Positions 1 through 12,074 of a stretch of DNA of 64,000 nucleotides are shown piece after piece (the stretch's first letter is position 1; every line of letters begins with the position of its first letter). Both the position numbers and the translations under genes were made by a program. The notes under the pieces were generated by a model. That model did no database searches. It saw only the letters and a list, made by a program, of their open reading frames with translations, and was not told the origin of the DNA. Origin of the DNA: Panopea generosa (lineage: Eukaryota; Mollusca; Bivalvia; Adapedonta; Hiatellidae); the NCBI GenBank assembly GCA_029582155.1, contig CM055905.1, positions 9,946,995 to 10,010,994 of the forward strand, in the 5' to 3' direction.

Positions 1-165
1 CGTTGCTATGGTAACAAAAGTTCCGCATGGAACAGAATTCTTTGAATAACTTTGGTACAGGATCATTCAAAGAACATCAACGTTATGTTTCATTAACTTC
101 CTCCAACTGGATTCAGAGATGTCATTTGAAGAAAAGTGTGGTCTGACGGACGACGTACAGTTACC
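1..165 (+). repeat. Dispersed mollusc-type repeat fragment
   Basis: The block from 'aagaacatcaacg' to 'tcatttgaagaaaagtgtgg' followed by 'gacggacg' recurs, diverged, at about 4375-4545. This is the style of interspersed repeat seen across bivalve genomes. No coding potential is seen. Confidence 0.5.
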
Positions 166-1690
166 CTTATAAGTGTCGTAGGGACACTATCATCATTTTA
201 ACTTTATAGAAGGGGAATATTCTTGATGTGTTGCTAGGTTTAGGGGTTTGACCAGGGGGTCCTATATAGGGCTATAGGGTCTTTTGGATACGTAAACCCA
301 GGGTTACATGTAATTAAAATGTTGGGACTTTGAAAAAAATGATGTTCTTGGGTCCTGAGTTAAGGTCTTTAAAAGCTTTCTAGACCCGGATAGTGCAAAT
401 TACACGTATTTACGAGGTTTTTTAGGTCCCCTGGGATGGGCAACCTAAACCCAGCAAAAAAAAAAAATAATAAGCAAAAAGATGGGCATATGGGGAAATC
501 CAAACCTCACGACCCAAAGTTCCTAAATACCGATTTAACCACATAATTAGATGACATATATATTACTGTATGACTTTGGTTAAATTTGAATGTATCATTA
601 GAAAGATAAATGGATAAGGACCACGGAGGTGATTTTTTATGATGGTGTCCCTTAATTAGGGAGTTATGGTAATTATCTCAATAATTAGGAGGGTCTGAGA
701 TCGCTTATCAGGGGCAACCCTTGGGGTTAAGGTAGGGTTAGGTAGGGGATATTTCACTATAAAAATATTCGTCAAGCAAAAACAATGTTATGAAATTATT
801 TTTTTTTTAAGATGTATATGTCAAAATGTTATATCTCAACATTGCGATTCTTGATCTTTATACCAATGAATGGATTGCATCCTACCTTGTACCCAACCGT
901 CAAGGTCAATCTTCGTTCAAAGCCAAGGTAAAAAAAACGCGTTTAGATAAAGAAAAGTATATTTAAACTTCAGATCTCGACCTCGCAAACTATCGAAATC
1001 CATAGAACATGAATAAAGGAACATTTATGGAACATTTCAGAGCAATGTTTTCACAAACGGCAAAGATATGAACGATTTTCCGATTTGTTTATGAGTTTTT
1101 TTAGGGACAAAATCACTAAAATCAATGAATTTGGGATCATTTTCAGATGACCTTTAATGACATTTCTATGTCATTGGGTCTTATATGTTTGATACCATGT
1201 TGAAGGGCTTGAATAGATCTTTCTAGAAATATATAGTTTTTTAGCCTTGTGGAACGGCATATGCCTCTATGGAGACTCTAACATAGCCAAAAATGGAAAA
1301 ATCGGCCAAATATCGATTTTTGGAATCAGTTAGATATAAAAGTAAAAGATTTTAAAACGGTAAGAACAAACTGGCCTTTATTTGACGAGATCTAGTTAAA
1401 AAATAAAATTCGACTTAAAGTCTAATATTCAATTTTTGCATGTGCTCTTGCTCGTGCTTCAGATTAATTAACAAAACTCGATGCTACTTTGTCAGGCTCG
1501 TCAAGACCTTGCCAACGATACCCAACTTGAAAAAATCGGATCGGAAATGGCCTCTCAGCTCAGGTTCGATCCTTTTTTGGCCCTCCGGCTGACAATAGGT
1601 CAGTTGGGGGTTAAGATTCTGTTGGTTTAACGGTTTGAGATAGCCATATAGTTTCAACACAAAAATTGGTCAGTATTAAATTTTCTACAT
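166..1690. other. Non-coding AT-rich stretch
   Basis: I see no convincing exon, RNA gene or clear repeat structure here. It contains short homopolymer runs and G-rich direct repeats around 240-430. Confidence 0.4.
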
Positions 1691-1699
1691 CATATATCA

Positions 1700-2100
1700 A
1701 CATTACCCAAATGCACGTGGCTCTCATTTTCTGGCACGTGCTACATTATAATCTAAGCTTGAGGCCTGCTGGCGACCACTGACGGCCATTTTTTCAAAAA
1801 AAAATGATATCAACCTGAAGAGCTACTCAATACCTGTTGAACCCTGTGTCCGGGTAAAAAACGTCACAAGAATGACGTCAGTAATGGGGTTTGAACATGG
1901 AACCCCAATTGGCGTCATATTTTAACCCGAATGGCACGTGTTGGCACGGGCCGTTTTGGACTAAATGAAGACAGATAGCTGATCACTCTAAGAACAAAAG
2001 TTGCTCAGTATAAGGTGTTCTACAACATATATGAAAAAAATCAATGCACGTGCTTCTCATTTTCTGACACGTGTTACCAATTTTTGACCCGAGCTATACA
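1700..2100 (+). repeat. Two diverged direct copies with paired CACGTG boxes
   Basis: The segment around 1705-1745 is repeated at 2040-2078. Each copy has two CACGTG hexamers whose starts are 21 bp apart (1714/1735 and 2047/2068). A further CACGTG lies at 1935, and two cgtca-type motifs lie near 1862-1880. It may be an old tandem repeat rather than a regulatory element. Confidence 0.45.
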
Positions 2101-3079
2101 AAAAAAGTATAAGTTATTTTTGTACCATTTATTTAGCGGAATATGTGTTGATTCTTGTTTTAACAACAAATAAGTTTACAAAATTCATTAACAACCCGTG
2201 CAATACGTGCAAACATAGTACCTAAGCGCAGAAATCAATTTTATTTTCACTCATTGTGCTGTAGCGCATGGGGTTCGAACATACACGGTTGATTATTGGT
2301 AGTCGTGTAATTCGTACAGGGGACATCTAGGTACAATCTAGTACCCAGATTGATGTATATATGTATAAATTTTTATTTATCCTCGCGCTTTGAACCAGTC
2401 ATTTTGGCGAGCAGGATAAGATGATTATTAAAAACATATAAGATGATTACGCATTTATGTGATGAATAATGAGTGATGAATGAAGATGATTTCAATAAAT
2501 AAGAAGAGTTTGCATTCAAATTTGTAGTTTATACAAAGAAATTATTTTTATTTCAGTTTGTATTCACCGATTGCAGCCATATATTACATAAACCTATTAA
2601 TGGTTTATAATCAGTGCATGTAATTACTTATGTTAAATGAGGTGCAACTTTGCTTGTTTACCAATATTTTAAGCCAAATAACACTGCTCATAGCGCAAAT
2701 TACTTTGCTTATATTGTCAGCAAGATTCGACCTAAATATGAACTTTCGATAAAATTTAATTCTATCTAAAGAGGTGTCTGTACACACTAATTGTGTGTGG
2801 TTACAATGGTAGAATACAATTGATAGTTATCTTATGTAACCATATATCCAGCGTACCATCAGTAATTGTCAATAGTAAACCATCAACAAATTACAATGTG
2901 CTGTAAAACCCCAAACATAATGTTGGTGGCATAGGTAAACTTACCTATAATGGTTTGGCTGCAATGGAATTTATTATATTTTACTAGATCCTTCTTTTTT
3001 TAAAATCTGAGACTGTACTCATCTACCGAGTCCTGGGTATAAGCCCCGAAAGGAAGCAAAATGTGCGCGTTTTTTTTAT
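2101..3079. other. Non-coding stretch with one dispersed motif
   Basis: No gene is seen. The segment at about 2373-2433, containing 'ttttggcgagcaggataag', reappears in inverted orientation near 14270-14325. Confidence 0.4.
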
Positions 3080-4290
3080 AAAATATTTTGACTTGATGAA
3101 GTTTCCGGTCCCAATGACCTTATTCACAGCGTTCCCATTTTTCCTAGTTTGAGCCCTGGCCCAGTTCTTAACTGACTGATCTTCCCCGTTTTAATTTAAG
3201 TTAAATAATTCCAGCCTCCACTTCTAATATATGACCAGGTGTGGTCTGGAGCGCTCTGAGGGCTAACTTGAGGGTCTTATTTTGGATGTTATCTATTTTT
3301 TTAAGTATTGAAGGGGTGCACGAGAACAGATATGAGCTCCATAGTCTATTTTTTTACATATAATAGACTTATATTTAAGAGGCTATGTTTATCAGAGCCA
3401 AAATCTGTACTTCTTAGCATTCTTATCAAATTTAAGTCTCTCTCACACCTGATCATGATGTCTTTTATGTGACGGTGAAAATTTAGTTTTCTATCTAAAA
3501 GCATGCGCCAGGCCCCGCTCAGTTGGTTAGGCGTCTGACTATGAATCCAGGGGCCGTGAGTTTGAATCTCCGTCCCGCAACAGTCTCCATGATGAATGAT
3601 ATACGACGTTGTGTCTCATTATCATTCATCTCTCACCACTGATTCAATGGGAAAGTTATCAGTTACTTGCGGAGATGGGGTGTGCTCGAGTACTGTTTAA
3701 TCACAGGAAACAGTGGTTAGGTTAACTGATCATATGTTAGCCCTCGATGGCATAAAAATGCCACTAATATTCAATCAATCAATCAATCAATCAATAAAAG
3801 CATGCCTAAAAATTTGATGATTTTTTTTTTAATATGATCGCTGTGCCGCCTAAATGTACGTCAACACTGTTGATTTGAATTTCCAAAAATAATACCCACT
3901 ATTTTAGACTGACTAATTTTAAACCCCATTCTTTGGACAAACCCAATATAAGGTCAAGTCCCGATTGAGCTCTTATTTGTAACAGGTTTAAATTGACCCC
4001 TTTAGCCATGTGCCAGAATCATTAGCAAATTGACTGGTAACCATGCATGTCCCCTCTAGTGTAGCAGGTAGATCATTTATCAAAATAGAAAAGAGTAGAG
4101 GAGATAATATAGCCCCTTGAGGGTTCCTCTATCTACTGATTCAGTATCTGAAAGGGATCCCTTTTTTAAGATTGTTTTAAAGTTTCCATTACATTCATAC
4201 AGGGAAAAGTGAGCATGTTCCCTGGAGGCCATGTTTTTTGACAAATCAGAATATTTTAACATTCTTGGGAGAATGTCACTCAAGCAACAT
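3080..4290 (-). mobile_element. LINE reverse-transcriptase remnant (Jockey-like)
   Basis: Read on the minus strand, the segment around 4063-4125 encodes NPQGAILSPLLFSILINDLP, the RT motif around PQG and LLF..INDL. Downstream at about 4006-4034 is QFANDSGTW, which corresponds to the catalytic FADD box with D changed to N. Further on, around 3300-3495, comes a stretch like KLNFHRHIKDI...CERDLNLIRMLR, typical of the post-catalytic region of Jockey-type LINEs. Upstream, GSLSDTESVDRG lies in another frame, so there is at least one frameshift, and stops are present. A SINE (3507-3794) interrupts it. This is a dead fragment; the clade assignment is an inference. Confidence 0.75.
3507..3794 (+). mobile_element. 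tRNA-derived SINE, full length, with target-site duplication
   Basis: The 5' head resembles a tRNA, with an A-box-like 'gctcagttggttaggcg' and a B-box-like 'ggccgtgagtttgaatctcc'. A conserved body and an (aatc)n tail follow. The 11-bp sequence taaaagcatgc flanks it on both sides (3496-3506 and 3795-3805), so this copy inserted by target-primed retrotransposition into the older LINE fragment. Confidence 0.9.
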
Positions 4291-4299
4291 TTCTGTGAA

Positions 4300-4550
4300 A
4301 TTATTTTGAAATCCAGCCAATAGTTTCTGACAAGAAGATTTTTCCTTTCAACAACAATTATTCTGTATGATATCGAATTCTTTGAACAATTCTGAAAGGG
4401 GTCCGCTTAAGGAACATTCCTGTGAAGTTTAGTTGAAATTAGCCCAGTGGTTTAGGAGATGTCATTTGAAGAAAAGTGTGGACAGACGGACAGTGAGTGA
4501 TCACAATAGCTCACCCGAAACAATTCGTGCTCAGGAGAGCTAAAAAGTTA
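4300..4550 (+). repeat. Dispersed mollusc-type repeat fragment
   Basis: It contains 'aaggaacattcctgtgaagtt', 'gacagacggacag' and an end like 'gctcaggagagctaaaaa'. It is related to positions 1-165. Confidence 0.55.
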
Positions 4551-4626
4551 GAAGACAGTTAAACAGATTGTTTCATGTACATTTATCTTGATACTATAAA
4601 AATGGTCACTTTTTAAATCCAAAATA

Positions 4627-5620
4627 AGAGGGGAGTGGGGTCAGAAGGTTTGTAGACTTTTGCTATAACTTATTTATGTCAATTATACAATGTACAATAG
4701 TGTTAATGTATTTGAAATAAATGTATATGGGACATATTTTGAAAATTTTAGCATGATACATCAACTATTAAGAAAATAAGGCACTATTCAAAGCATAGCA
4801 ATTGGATATGTCGGTGCAAAATGATGACGTATTCAACAAAAAACGACGTCAATATTTTTAACAGGTGATTTTGCATCAAATTTACTGAGTCACTTTTCTC
4901 AAAATACTCTCCTCCATGGGCTATACGTTTTTGCCACCATTTACACCATTCAGTGAACATGTTAACAAAATCAGAAGATGGTATACTGGACACAAAATTA
5001 TGTAAAACATGCTTTGATTCCAATATGCCTTCAAATCGACTTCCCATTTGCTCTTCTTTAATGACTAATTCCCAGCCATCTCAAAAACATTAATTTTGTG
5101 ATATTTAAACACTAGAGACCTTGAAACATTAGATATCGTATATACTTTTGTTTCTCTCTATGAGCAGGTGTATTACCTGATATGGAGCAGCACTTTACTG
5201 AATTGCGGTATTTCGCGTGCTTATCCATTTTCAAGTGCCCCAACGTCATTTTGTTTCAAACAAAATGGCATACTGTAACATCATAATATTGCAGTAATTT
5301 TGCAATGCACATAGTTGGTGTAGACAAGCATACAATACAGCACACATTGATATTTTTTATTTAAAAATAAAACGCGTTTTGGCAACGCTACGCTCGTTTG
5401 AATAGTAGCGGTAGGAAAAAAGCAAAAACTGCGCCGACTACGTAAATCAACGTTTCCATAGTTACTATAGAATATAAACTAATGATGAAAAATTATCAAT
5501 TTTTCGCAATATTATGCAAATATATAGTGGCACATGCCCCCTGAGAATTATAAGAATACAATGATAAATAAAAAAAAGATATGGCAAGTCTACAAACTTT
5601 CTGAACCCCCACCCCCCTCA
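4627..5620 (-). mobile_element. Mariner-like DNA transposon remnant with TIRs
   Basis: The ends form imperfect inverted repeats of about 35 bp: 'gaggggagtggggtcagaag' onward at 4628-4661, and its reverse complement at 5583-5619. Both ends lie next to a TA dinucleotide (4625-4626 and 5621-5622), the usual Tc1/mariner target duplication. Inside, on the minus strand, 4784-5047 encodes the end of a transposase, including the typical WCKWWQKRIAHGGEYFE segment (compare mariner C-termini ending in G-x-YFE). The catalytic core is not visible, so this is an internally deleted, non-autonomous copy. Confidence 0.8.
4784..5047 (-). pseudogene. Mariner-type transposase C-terminal fragment
   Basis: The frame is open for 87 codons and lies inside the TIR-bounded element. 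Residues 30-50 (FTEWCKWWQKRIAHGGEYFE) match the C-terminal signature of mariner transposases. The DDE catalytic part is absent, so the fragment cannot be active alone. The family was assigned from motif memory only. Confidence 0.65.
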
Positions 5621-5622
5621 TA

Positions 5623-6190
5623 CATACTGTCAGCAAAAATGAAACTTTGCATTTAAAACAGTCTACTTATCAAGGTCAATAAAGAAATGAAGAATTTTTC
5701 AGCATTCTTAAAGAAGTTGCAATGATTACAGAGTATAGAAGTTGTTAATGCAACAGTTTACAAAATGGAAAAAGCTTCAAATTTGCCAACAGTTTTAAAG
5801 TACAACAAGCTTTAAATTTACAATGTACCGTATATTCTCTTATTAAAGCATTTTAAATAATGATAAAAAACAGAATGATGGAATTAACTAATAATGTCTT
5901 TTGACTATTCAAAAACTATAAATCACATGTCCTAACTACATTAGTTGAATTCTAGAAGGATATAATACCAAGCAGTTGCACAAGTAGTTGTCAATATACA
6001 CACATAAATATATTTAGCTGACCTAGAGAGTAGTACTATGAAGTCCTTGTAACAAGAGTTGTCAGAAGACAACAAAGCTCGCCGATGGGATAAAACTCAC
6101 CACCAATGAAAATATTGATATTGGAGGCAAACACCAAAACTTAAACGCGTCTAAACGCAAAAGTTTAACCTGGGTGTCTACAGAGGAAAA
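5623..6190. other. No feature seen
   Basis: AT-rich non-coding DNA; no exon or clear repeat recognised. Confidence 0.4.
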
Positions 6191-6194
6191 AAAT

Positions 6195-6735
6195 AGGTCT
6201 TAAAGGGCCATACCTCTGCCAAAATGTAACCCAGAGTCATGGTTCTTGTCTGTGTGTTTCATTAACGATGGTGAACACACATGCAAAGTTTCATTCATAT
6301 AAAATGAGTGGTTGCATAGATATTTTACATGATAAAAAACTTTTTAACCTGAAAAATTAAGTCCAAAAAGGGCCATAACTGTGCCAAAATGCAACCCAAA
6401 GTTATGGTTCTTATCTCTGTGTGTTTTAATGGTGGTGGTGAACACACATGTTCTTGTCTGTGTGTTTCATTAACGATGGTGAACACACATGCAAAGTTTC
6501 ATTCATATCCAATGAGTGGTTGCATAAATATCTTACCAGATAAAAAACTTTAACCTAAAAAATTAAATCGAAAAAGGGCCATAACTGTGTCAAAATGCAA
6601 TCCAGAGTTATGATTCTTGTCTCTGTGTGTTCCATTGATGATGTTGAAAACACAAATGTGAAGTTTCATTCACATCCAATGAGAGGTTGCATAAATATCT
6701 TAGCTGATAAAAAACTTTTACCTGAAAAATTAAGT
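6195..6735 (+). repeat. Tandem repeat, about 3 diverged copies of ~170 bp
   Basis: The unit 'gggccataactgtgccaaaa ... gaacacacatgcaaagtttc ... gataaaaaactttaacctg' recurs starting near 6206, 6370 and 6577. This unit type is widespread in bivalve genomes as single or tandem copies. Confidence 0.75.
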
Positions 6736-6848
6736 CGCAAGTAACTGATAACTTTCCCACTTGAATTAGTGGTGAGAGACGAATGATAATGAGACACAAT
6801 GTCGTATATCAATCATCACGGAGACTGTTGCCGGGCAGGGATTCAAGC
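6736..6848 (-). mobile_element. SINE fragment (tRNA-derived family, truncated)
   Basis: Reverse-complement match to the body of the SINE at 3507-3794, from the 'gtaactgataactttcccac' segment to the end of the tRNA head near 'ccgggcagggattc'. The tail and most of the head are missing. Confidence 0.8.
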
Positions 6849-8500
6849 TTTTTAGAATACAAATAATATCGTTTACAATGTGACATAGTTTTGTCTCGAA
6901 CAACTCAGTATAGATGAAAGAGTATTGCAGATACCCCGATTTGTATCGTTTGAAATATTTTGAACAATGCTGATAACGTTATGGACAAATTTAAACATAA
7001 GGCACAAAACATTATTTGTCATTTACCTTATTTTGTTTTGATCCATGCCAAATATGAATCAAATTGATCAGGAGTTTTTGATCAAAAACCAAACCATAAA
7101 GCCAAAATAGGACCATAAACTTACCAAAAATTAGTTGAGTGTGACCAAAATTTTACTTTAGTATAAACCTACAACCAAAATATGAATCAAACTAATTATA
7201 CATTTCAAGAGTTCTTAATCAAAAAACAACTATTTGCAGAGACAGATGGACTTGAGTAACAATAAATGCCCCTTTGCTTTGCCCCTTTGGAGGCAATTAA
7301 AAAATGAGTCACCTATAAATGACTCCATTCTTTCATCTAAGTTTCAACTAATTCCAAATCAACAGTTTTTGAGAGCTCTTTACAAAGCACATATGCCCCC
7401 AAATGATGACCTGTTGGAAATGGTTTTCCATCTAAAGGTCATTGTGACCATGACATACTAACCCTAAAACAATTGTGTCATCTTCTGGCCACAATCATTC
7501 ATTTATGAAGTTTGACAGTTTTATATTCAAGCATTCTTCAGTTATTATTGACTGAAAATGCATTTCAAATCAAGGTCACCATGACTTTGACCTACCAACT
7601 AAAAAAAGCTACAAGAGTCATCTGCTGGTCATGATCAATCTGCCTACCAAGTTTGAGGAGTCTTGGCCCAAGCTTTCAATAGATATTTGTCAGAAACTGT
7701 TTAACTGTTCAAGGTCCTGTGACCTTTACCTTTTACCTAATGAAACTAAAATCAATAAGGGTCATCTACTGGTTATGACCAACCTGCCTACTAAGTTTGA
7801 ATAACCTAAACCCAAGCCATATCTACGTTTTGCCTGGAAATCATTTTACTGTTAAATGTACCTGTGACTTGCCCTTTCTCTTGTTATTGATTGTAAACCA
7901 CTTGGTCTATCGACTGACAAACCAACCTACCAACAGTTGCAGAAGAATATACCCCCTCTTATTCAAAAGGGGAGGGGGAAAAGTAAAAAGGGAGGTAATT
8001 AAAATAATTACAAAATATGCTTTTATGCAATGTCCCCATTCTTATTTCAAGTGTCAACTGATTTTCAATATTAGTTTTAGAGTTTATTTCAAAAGGTAAA
8101 AATTATAAAATGAAGTAATATAAAAAAAGAGATAAGTCAGAGATATGGTTCTTACAAAATACACTTCCAGGTAATGATCGCATTCCTTATTTTAAGTTCA
8201 ATTAATTCACATAGTTTTAAAGTTGTATTTCAAAAAGTAACGAAGAGCGGTAATTCAAAAAGGAAGCAAGCCAGAGTATGGTCCAAAATTGTTTTCTTCT
8301 ATTTCTATTGTATGAAACACTCTGTAAAAAGGAACATTAATTCTGGAGACAGGAAAAAAATAACATTACTAGATTTTACTTCTATGAAAATCGCTTCCTT
8401 AACAGTAACAATTTACTGGTACCTCCGTCAGCATGTAGACACTTAAAATTTGTTGCACTCTCTATCTATTCTCTAAAGTTTTCTTACTCAGTGAGGGGAC
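6849..8500. repeat. Degenerate interspersed repeats, no gene
   Basis: Recurring phrases such as 'aaggtcattgtgaccatgac', 'ggtcatctactggttatgac' and 'ctgcctactaagtttga' (7430-7800) are typical of decayed bivalve dispersed repeats. Open frames at 7234-7461, 7797-8099 and 8174-8446 show no recognisable protein. Confidence 0.5.
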
Positions 8501-8524
8501 TTAAGTAAAATCAATGAAATATTG

Positions 8525-9200
8525 TTATCCCCTGCCACCGCTCACAGAGCGGAGCGGGGAATATAGAAATGGGCTGCGTCTGTCCGTGCGACCCCTTCTG
8601 TCCCCATCGTATCTCCTCGAATTTCTTTATCATGTACACTGCTCCCAAAAGTGACTTTGGATTTGATGAGAGGTTGGGGTGTTGGGAGGACTTGTAAATC
8701 TGACTGAAAACTTGTGAGGAATGTCCACAATCCAGAAATTTTCTAGAAACTTGCATGCCCCCACTTCCAACATGCTTACTCTCACAATGTTTCTACAGAG
8801 GTTCCTACACAATGTCCCCACTACCACACTTTTAGCTCTCACTAGAATGTCCCCACAAGAACTTTCTCACCATGCTTCCACTACCAACATTTTATCTCTG
8901 ACAAGAATGTTCCCACAGCATTTCTAAACATCTCCCTTTAATAATACCATTCTCATAAGAATTTTCTCAACATGTCCCCACAACCACCATGTTAGTTCTC
9001 ACAAGAATGTGTTCATGAGACTGTCAATACATTCCAAACTACCACCTATGAAGACATTTGAAGCATTTTAAAAAAACTCTCTTTCAATTTCCATCTAACA
9101 TGCAAGCTGTAACATGTATGTCCCTATCAGAACTTTCTCACAAAACAAGAAGTTTCTCAAAATGCCCTCACTAACACCACAATACCTTTCATATGATGTT
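8525..9200. repeat. Degenerate minisatellite-like region
   Basis: Phrases such as 'aatgtccccac', 'aagaactttctcac' and 'ccaacattttatctctgac' recur from about 8755 to 9160 with a loose period near 70 bp. The preceding 8525-8700 looks like another dispersed repeat ('ccgctcacagagcggagcgg'). Confidence 0.5.
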
Positions 9201-10390
9201 GCAAATGACTTTAATGACTTGTCAGACATTTGGTCTGACAACCCAGAAAAACCTATCAGATGAATGGATACATGTCTGACCAAAAATGTGTCATCATGAA
9301 ATTCAATCTAGATGCAACAAAAATCAACGAAAACAACAATTTCAGACAATTATAATTTTAACACGGTAACACATATTTTTATTCTTTGAAATAAGGGAAT
9401 ATTGCAATTATTTGTTCGAAAAAATATTACATATAAAAAAAACCCATACTTTTTGGAGAGGGGAATGGGGCTGATATTACAGGTTTTGTGGTTAATTAAA
9501 CCTTCTTTTTTATTCAAATGAAAAATGAGGCAATAGTTTTAAAACATTCACCTAAAACTTGAAATATATCTAAAGCGGAGATTCGCAACGCAGCCAAATT
9601 ATCTTTTGTTTATCGCCTTAGATAAACTGCAAATGGTCGTTATATCATATAAATTTTTCCTCTAATTATCTTCATGTACATCGAAGGCAATAAATATCTA
9701 CGGACGGTATCTATAGTATACTCTTTCAGCCATATAACAGTCAAATGAAATAAATTCCCAAAAATTGGAAGTTAATATATGTTTCAGATATATCATTGCT
9801 CCAGGGTATTTGGATAAGAATACGACATAAATGGTTGCTGTATGTGCCTTTTCACTTTGTAAGGTTTACTTATATCAATTTATTTGGGGTTTTGGGTGTG
9901 TGTGTTTATTTTTAGATTTCAAATGTATTTAATAAACGGATTTTATACGATTATTATAATTAAATATAATGTCAACAGTTTGTTTTACAATAAATTAATC
10001 GGCCAGGGACAGCTTGTTTTATCATTAATTAATCGGCACGAGAAGAAGGAATTGTTTTGAAATCTTCTTTTTTATCTCGTAATGGTCACCGAACGTGCGG
10101 GAAACAATAATTATCCTGATCTTACTGTCTGAAATAATGCTCTATATATTATTAAAAACTAATAAAAGGTTTGTTATAATATAATTGAACATCATTTTGT
10201 CTAATATATTTGTGCCCATTCAATTCCGTGTGATTATTATTTACGTTTCGAAAGTAAATGTAAACAATCGAGTAAACGGCAGTGAACCATGTATAGATTC
10301 AAGTTGTAGGTGAATATTGATTAAATCTTATTTGATATATCATTTGCAATGAAATTAAAGATAGAATTAACCCACAATATTTGGATCCTC
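9201..10390. other. No gene seen; one short direct duplication
   Basis: AT-rich. 'cagtttgttttacaataaat' plus 'taatcggccagg' (about 9975-10010) is repeated in diverged form immediately after, to about 10040. No coding exon recognised. Confidence 0.4.
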
Positions 10391-10398
10391 TACAGACT

Positions 10399-10463
10399 TG
10401 TCTAGGGGTACGGATCATCCGTACTTCTAGAATCGGATACAATCATATCTGTACCCCTAGACA
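10399..10463. repeat. Imperfect palindrome with alternative pairing
   Basis: Arms 10399-10415 and 10447-10463 are 17 bp and pair at 16 positions. A second perfect inverted repeat, GTACGGAT/ATCCGTAC with a 1-base spacer, occupies 10408-10424 and shares the left arm, so two mutually exclusive hairpins are possible. Confidence 0.7.
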
Positions 10464-10780
10464 CTTCTTTAAAAATATCTATGTAACAGTGTATTTAAAA
10501 ACGTCCAGTACAATATATCGCATAGCTACAGACTGCATGCAAAACTTTAACCAAAATTTAAAAGTTAATAAATCTTTGATCATAACTTGAATAAAATTCA
10601 ATCAAAAGTTACCAAGGCTGGTTTATTGAAGACCTCAAGACCTATATGTTTCTTGTCAATTCAATCACTTCTTACTGAGTGACATGCATGTCAGTGACTG
10701 TATGAATGTATTTTTTTTGGCTCAAATTGTCTCAAGACTATTTATTATGCCATATTTATTACGATGACCCGACTACACAT

Positions 10781-10893
10781 GCCGGTGTAGCGTGATATCC
10801 TTCAGACCGTGAGATTCGTCAGACATCCGGTTTTGTCTTACGATTCTCACAGCGCTGGTCGTAAATAATGTCAGTCATGAGAATTGTAAGACA
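10781..10893. repeat. Left member of a dispersed inverted-repeat pair, with hairpin
   Basis: 10781-10805 matches the reverse complement of 17017-17041 at 24 of 25 positions. It is followed by a hairpin (10809-10825 with 10834-10850, 15 of 17 paired, 8-base loop). A third diverged copy of that arm lies near 10879-10893. It could be the end of a DNA transposon; no transposase is seen. Confidence 0.6.
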
Positions 10894-11254
10894 AATTTAT
10901 ATAATATTAACCTAAATAAATTTACAGTTAATATTGCATCTAGTTTATTACTTTTTTATACTCTGTCGTTTATAGGAGATATACAATGAATTTTAAGGCT
11001 GTTAGACGATTGATAGCTTTTGTTTTATTTGAATTTCCGATGTGCTTGGGAGACGCAAAATAAAAAAGGACTCTTTGGAGAGACCTTCATTCAATATTAA
11101 ATTAAATGATAATTTAAATTAATTCAAATAATAATGAAAATAATAATAAAATGATAATAATAAAAGTAAATGATAATCGATATAAAATAATGAAAATGAC
11201 ACACTTATTTTCCTTTTTTGGCAGCTGTGCATTTCAAACATATTGGTATAAGTT

Positions 11255-11330
11255 ACTACTACTACAACTACTACTACTACTACTACTACTGCTACTACTA
11301 CTTCTACTACTACTACTGCTGATGATGATA
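11255..11330 (+). repeat. (CTA)n/(CTG) trinucleotide microsatellite
   Basis: A run of cta/act triplets interrupted by ctg and ttc triplets. It generates an artificial poly-leucine frame. Confidence 0.9.
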
Positions 11331-11409
11331 CTTATAACAATATATAGTCATTTAAATTAAAGTACGATGATAATAATGATAATAAAATGAATCTGATAAT
11401 AATAGAAAT

Positions 11410-11575
11410 GAGAATGTTCTCTTTTCTCATAGTATCCTTATGTAAAATTCTAAGTCCCCTAACTATAAGTATTAACTACTTAATACTTATCGTTGAGCCA
11501 AATATGAACAAATATGACACCGATTCTTGGAAAACATTTTTGTAATTTCCAATTTTTACCTTTTTGAGGACCCTC
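11410..11575 (+). repeat. Dispersed repeat related to 25570-26400
   Basis: The sequence 'tctcatagtatccttatgta' to 'gaggaccctctgg' matches, with divergence, the repeated blocks at 25.6-26.4 kb. Confidence 0.5.
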
Positions 11576-11842
11576 TGGACTAAGTCACGGCTAGATTTCT
11601 TGAATCTGCCAACCAATAAATGAAGTTATTATCAGTATAGTGTCTAATATGTAACAATAGACCCAGTCTTACAGATCTCACGGCTAGATTTCTATATATA
11701 TGTCAATCAATAAATGAAGATATTCTCAGTATAGTGTCTAGTATTTAACTATAGGCCCTGTCTAATACAGATCTCATGGCTAGATTTCTATATGTCAACC
11801 AATAAATGAAGATATTCTCAGTATAGTGTCTAATATTTTACT
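11576..11842 (+). repeat. ~93-bp tandem repeat, three copies
   Basis: The phrase 'ggctagatttct' followed by 'ccaataaatgaag' and 'cagtatagtgtctaatat' recurs at intervals of 93 and 96 bp (11588, 11681, 11777). Inverted copies with the same 93-bp spacing are at 15355-15527. Confidence 0.8.
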
Positions 11843-12074
11843 AAGATAAAACATTAAGTTGACAGGAAAGATACATAAAAATAATGGAGATTAAGATCAT
11901 TGAAAAAAAAACTAGTACAATAATCACCCGTCCAGCTCGGTTATATAAAAAACGTATACATAGCTACTAGTGAAGCCCATACCCTCTCACGGCAACCAGT
12001 ATAGCAGGGTGAGTGACCGGGGCTCTAAATATCTTAGCTTCAACAGTGTCCTTTTGGATATTTAGCTGTTGCCG

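Noticed and set aside
11151-11360. Poly-leucine protein
   Set aside because: It is a (CTA)n microsatellite translation.
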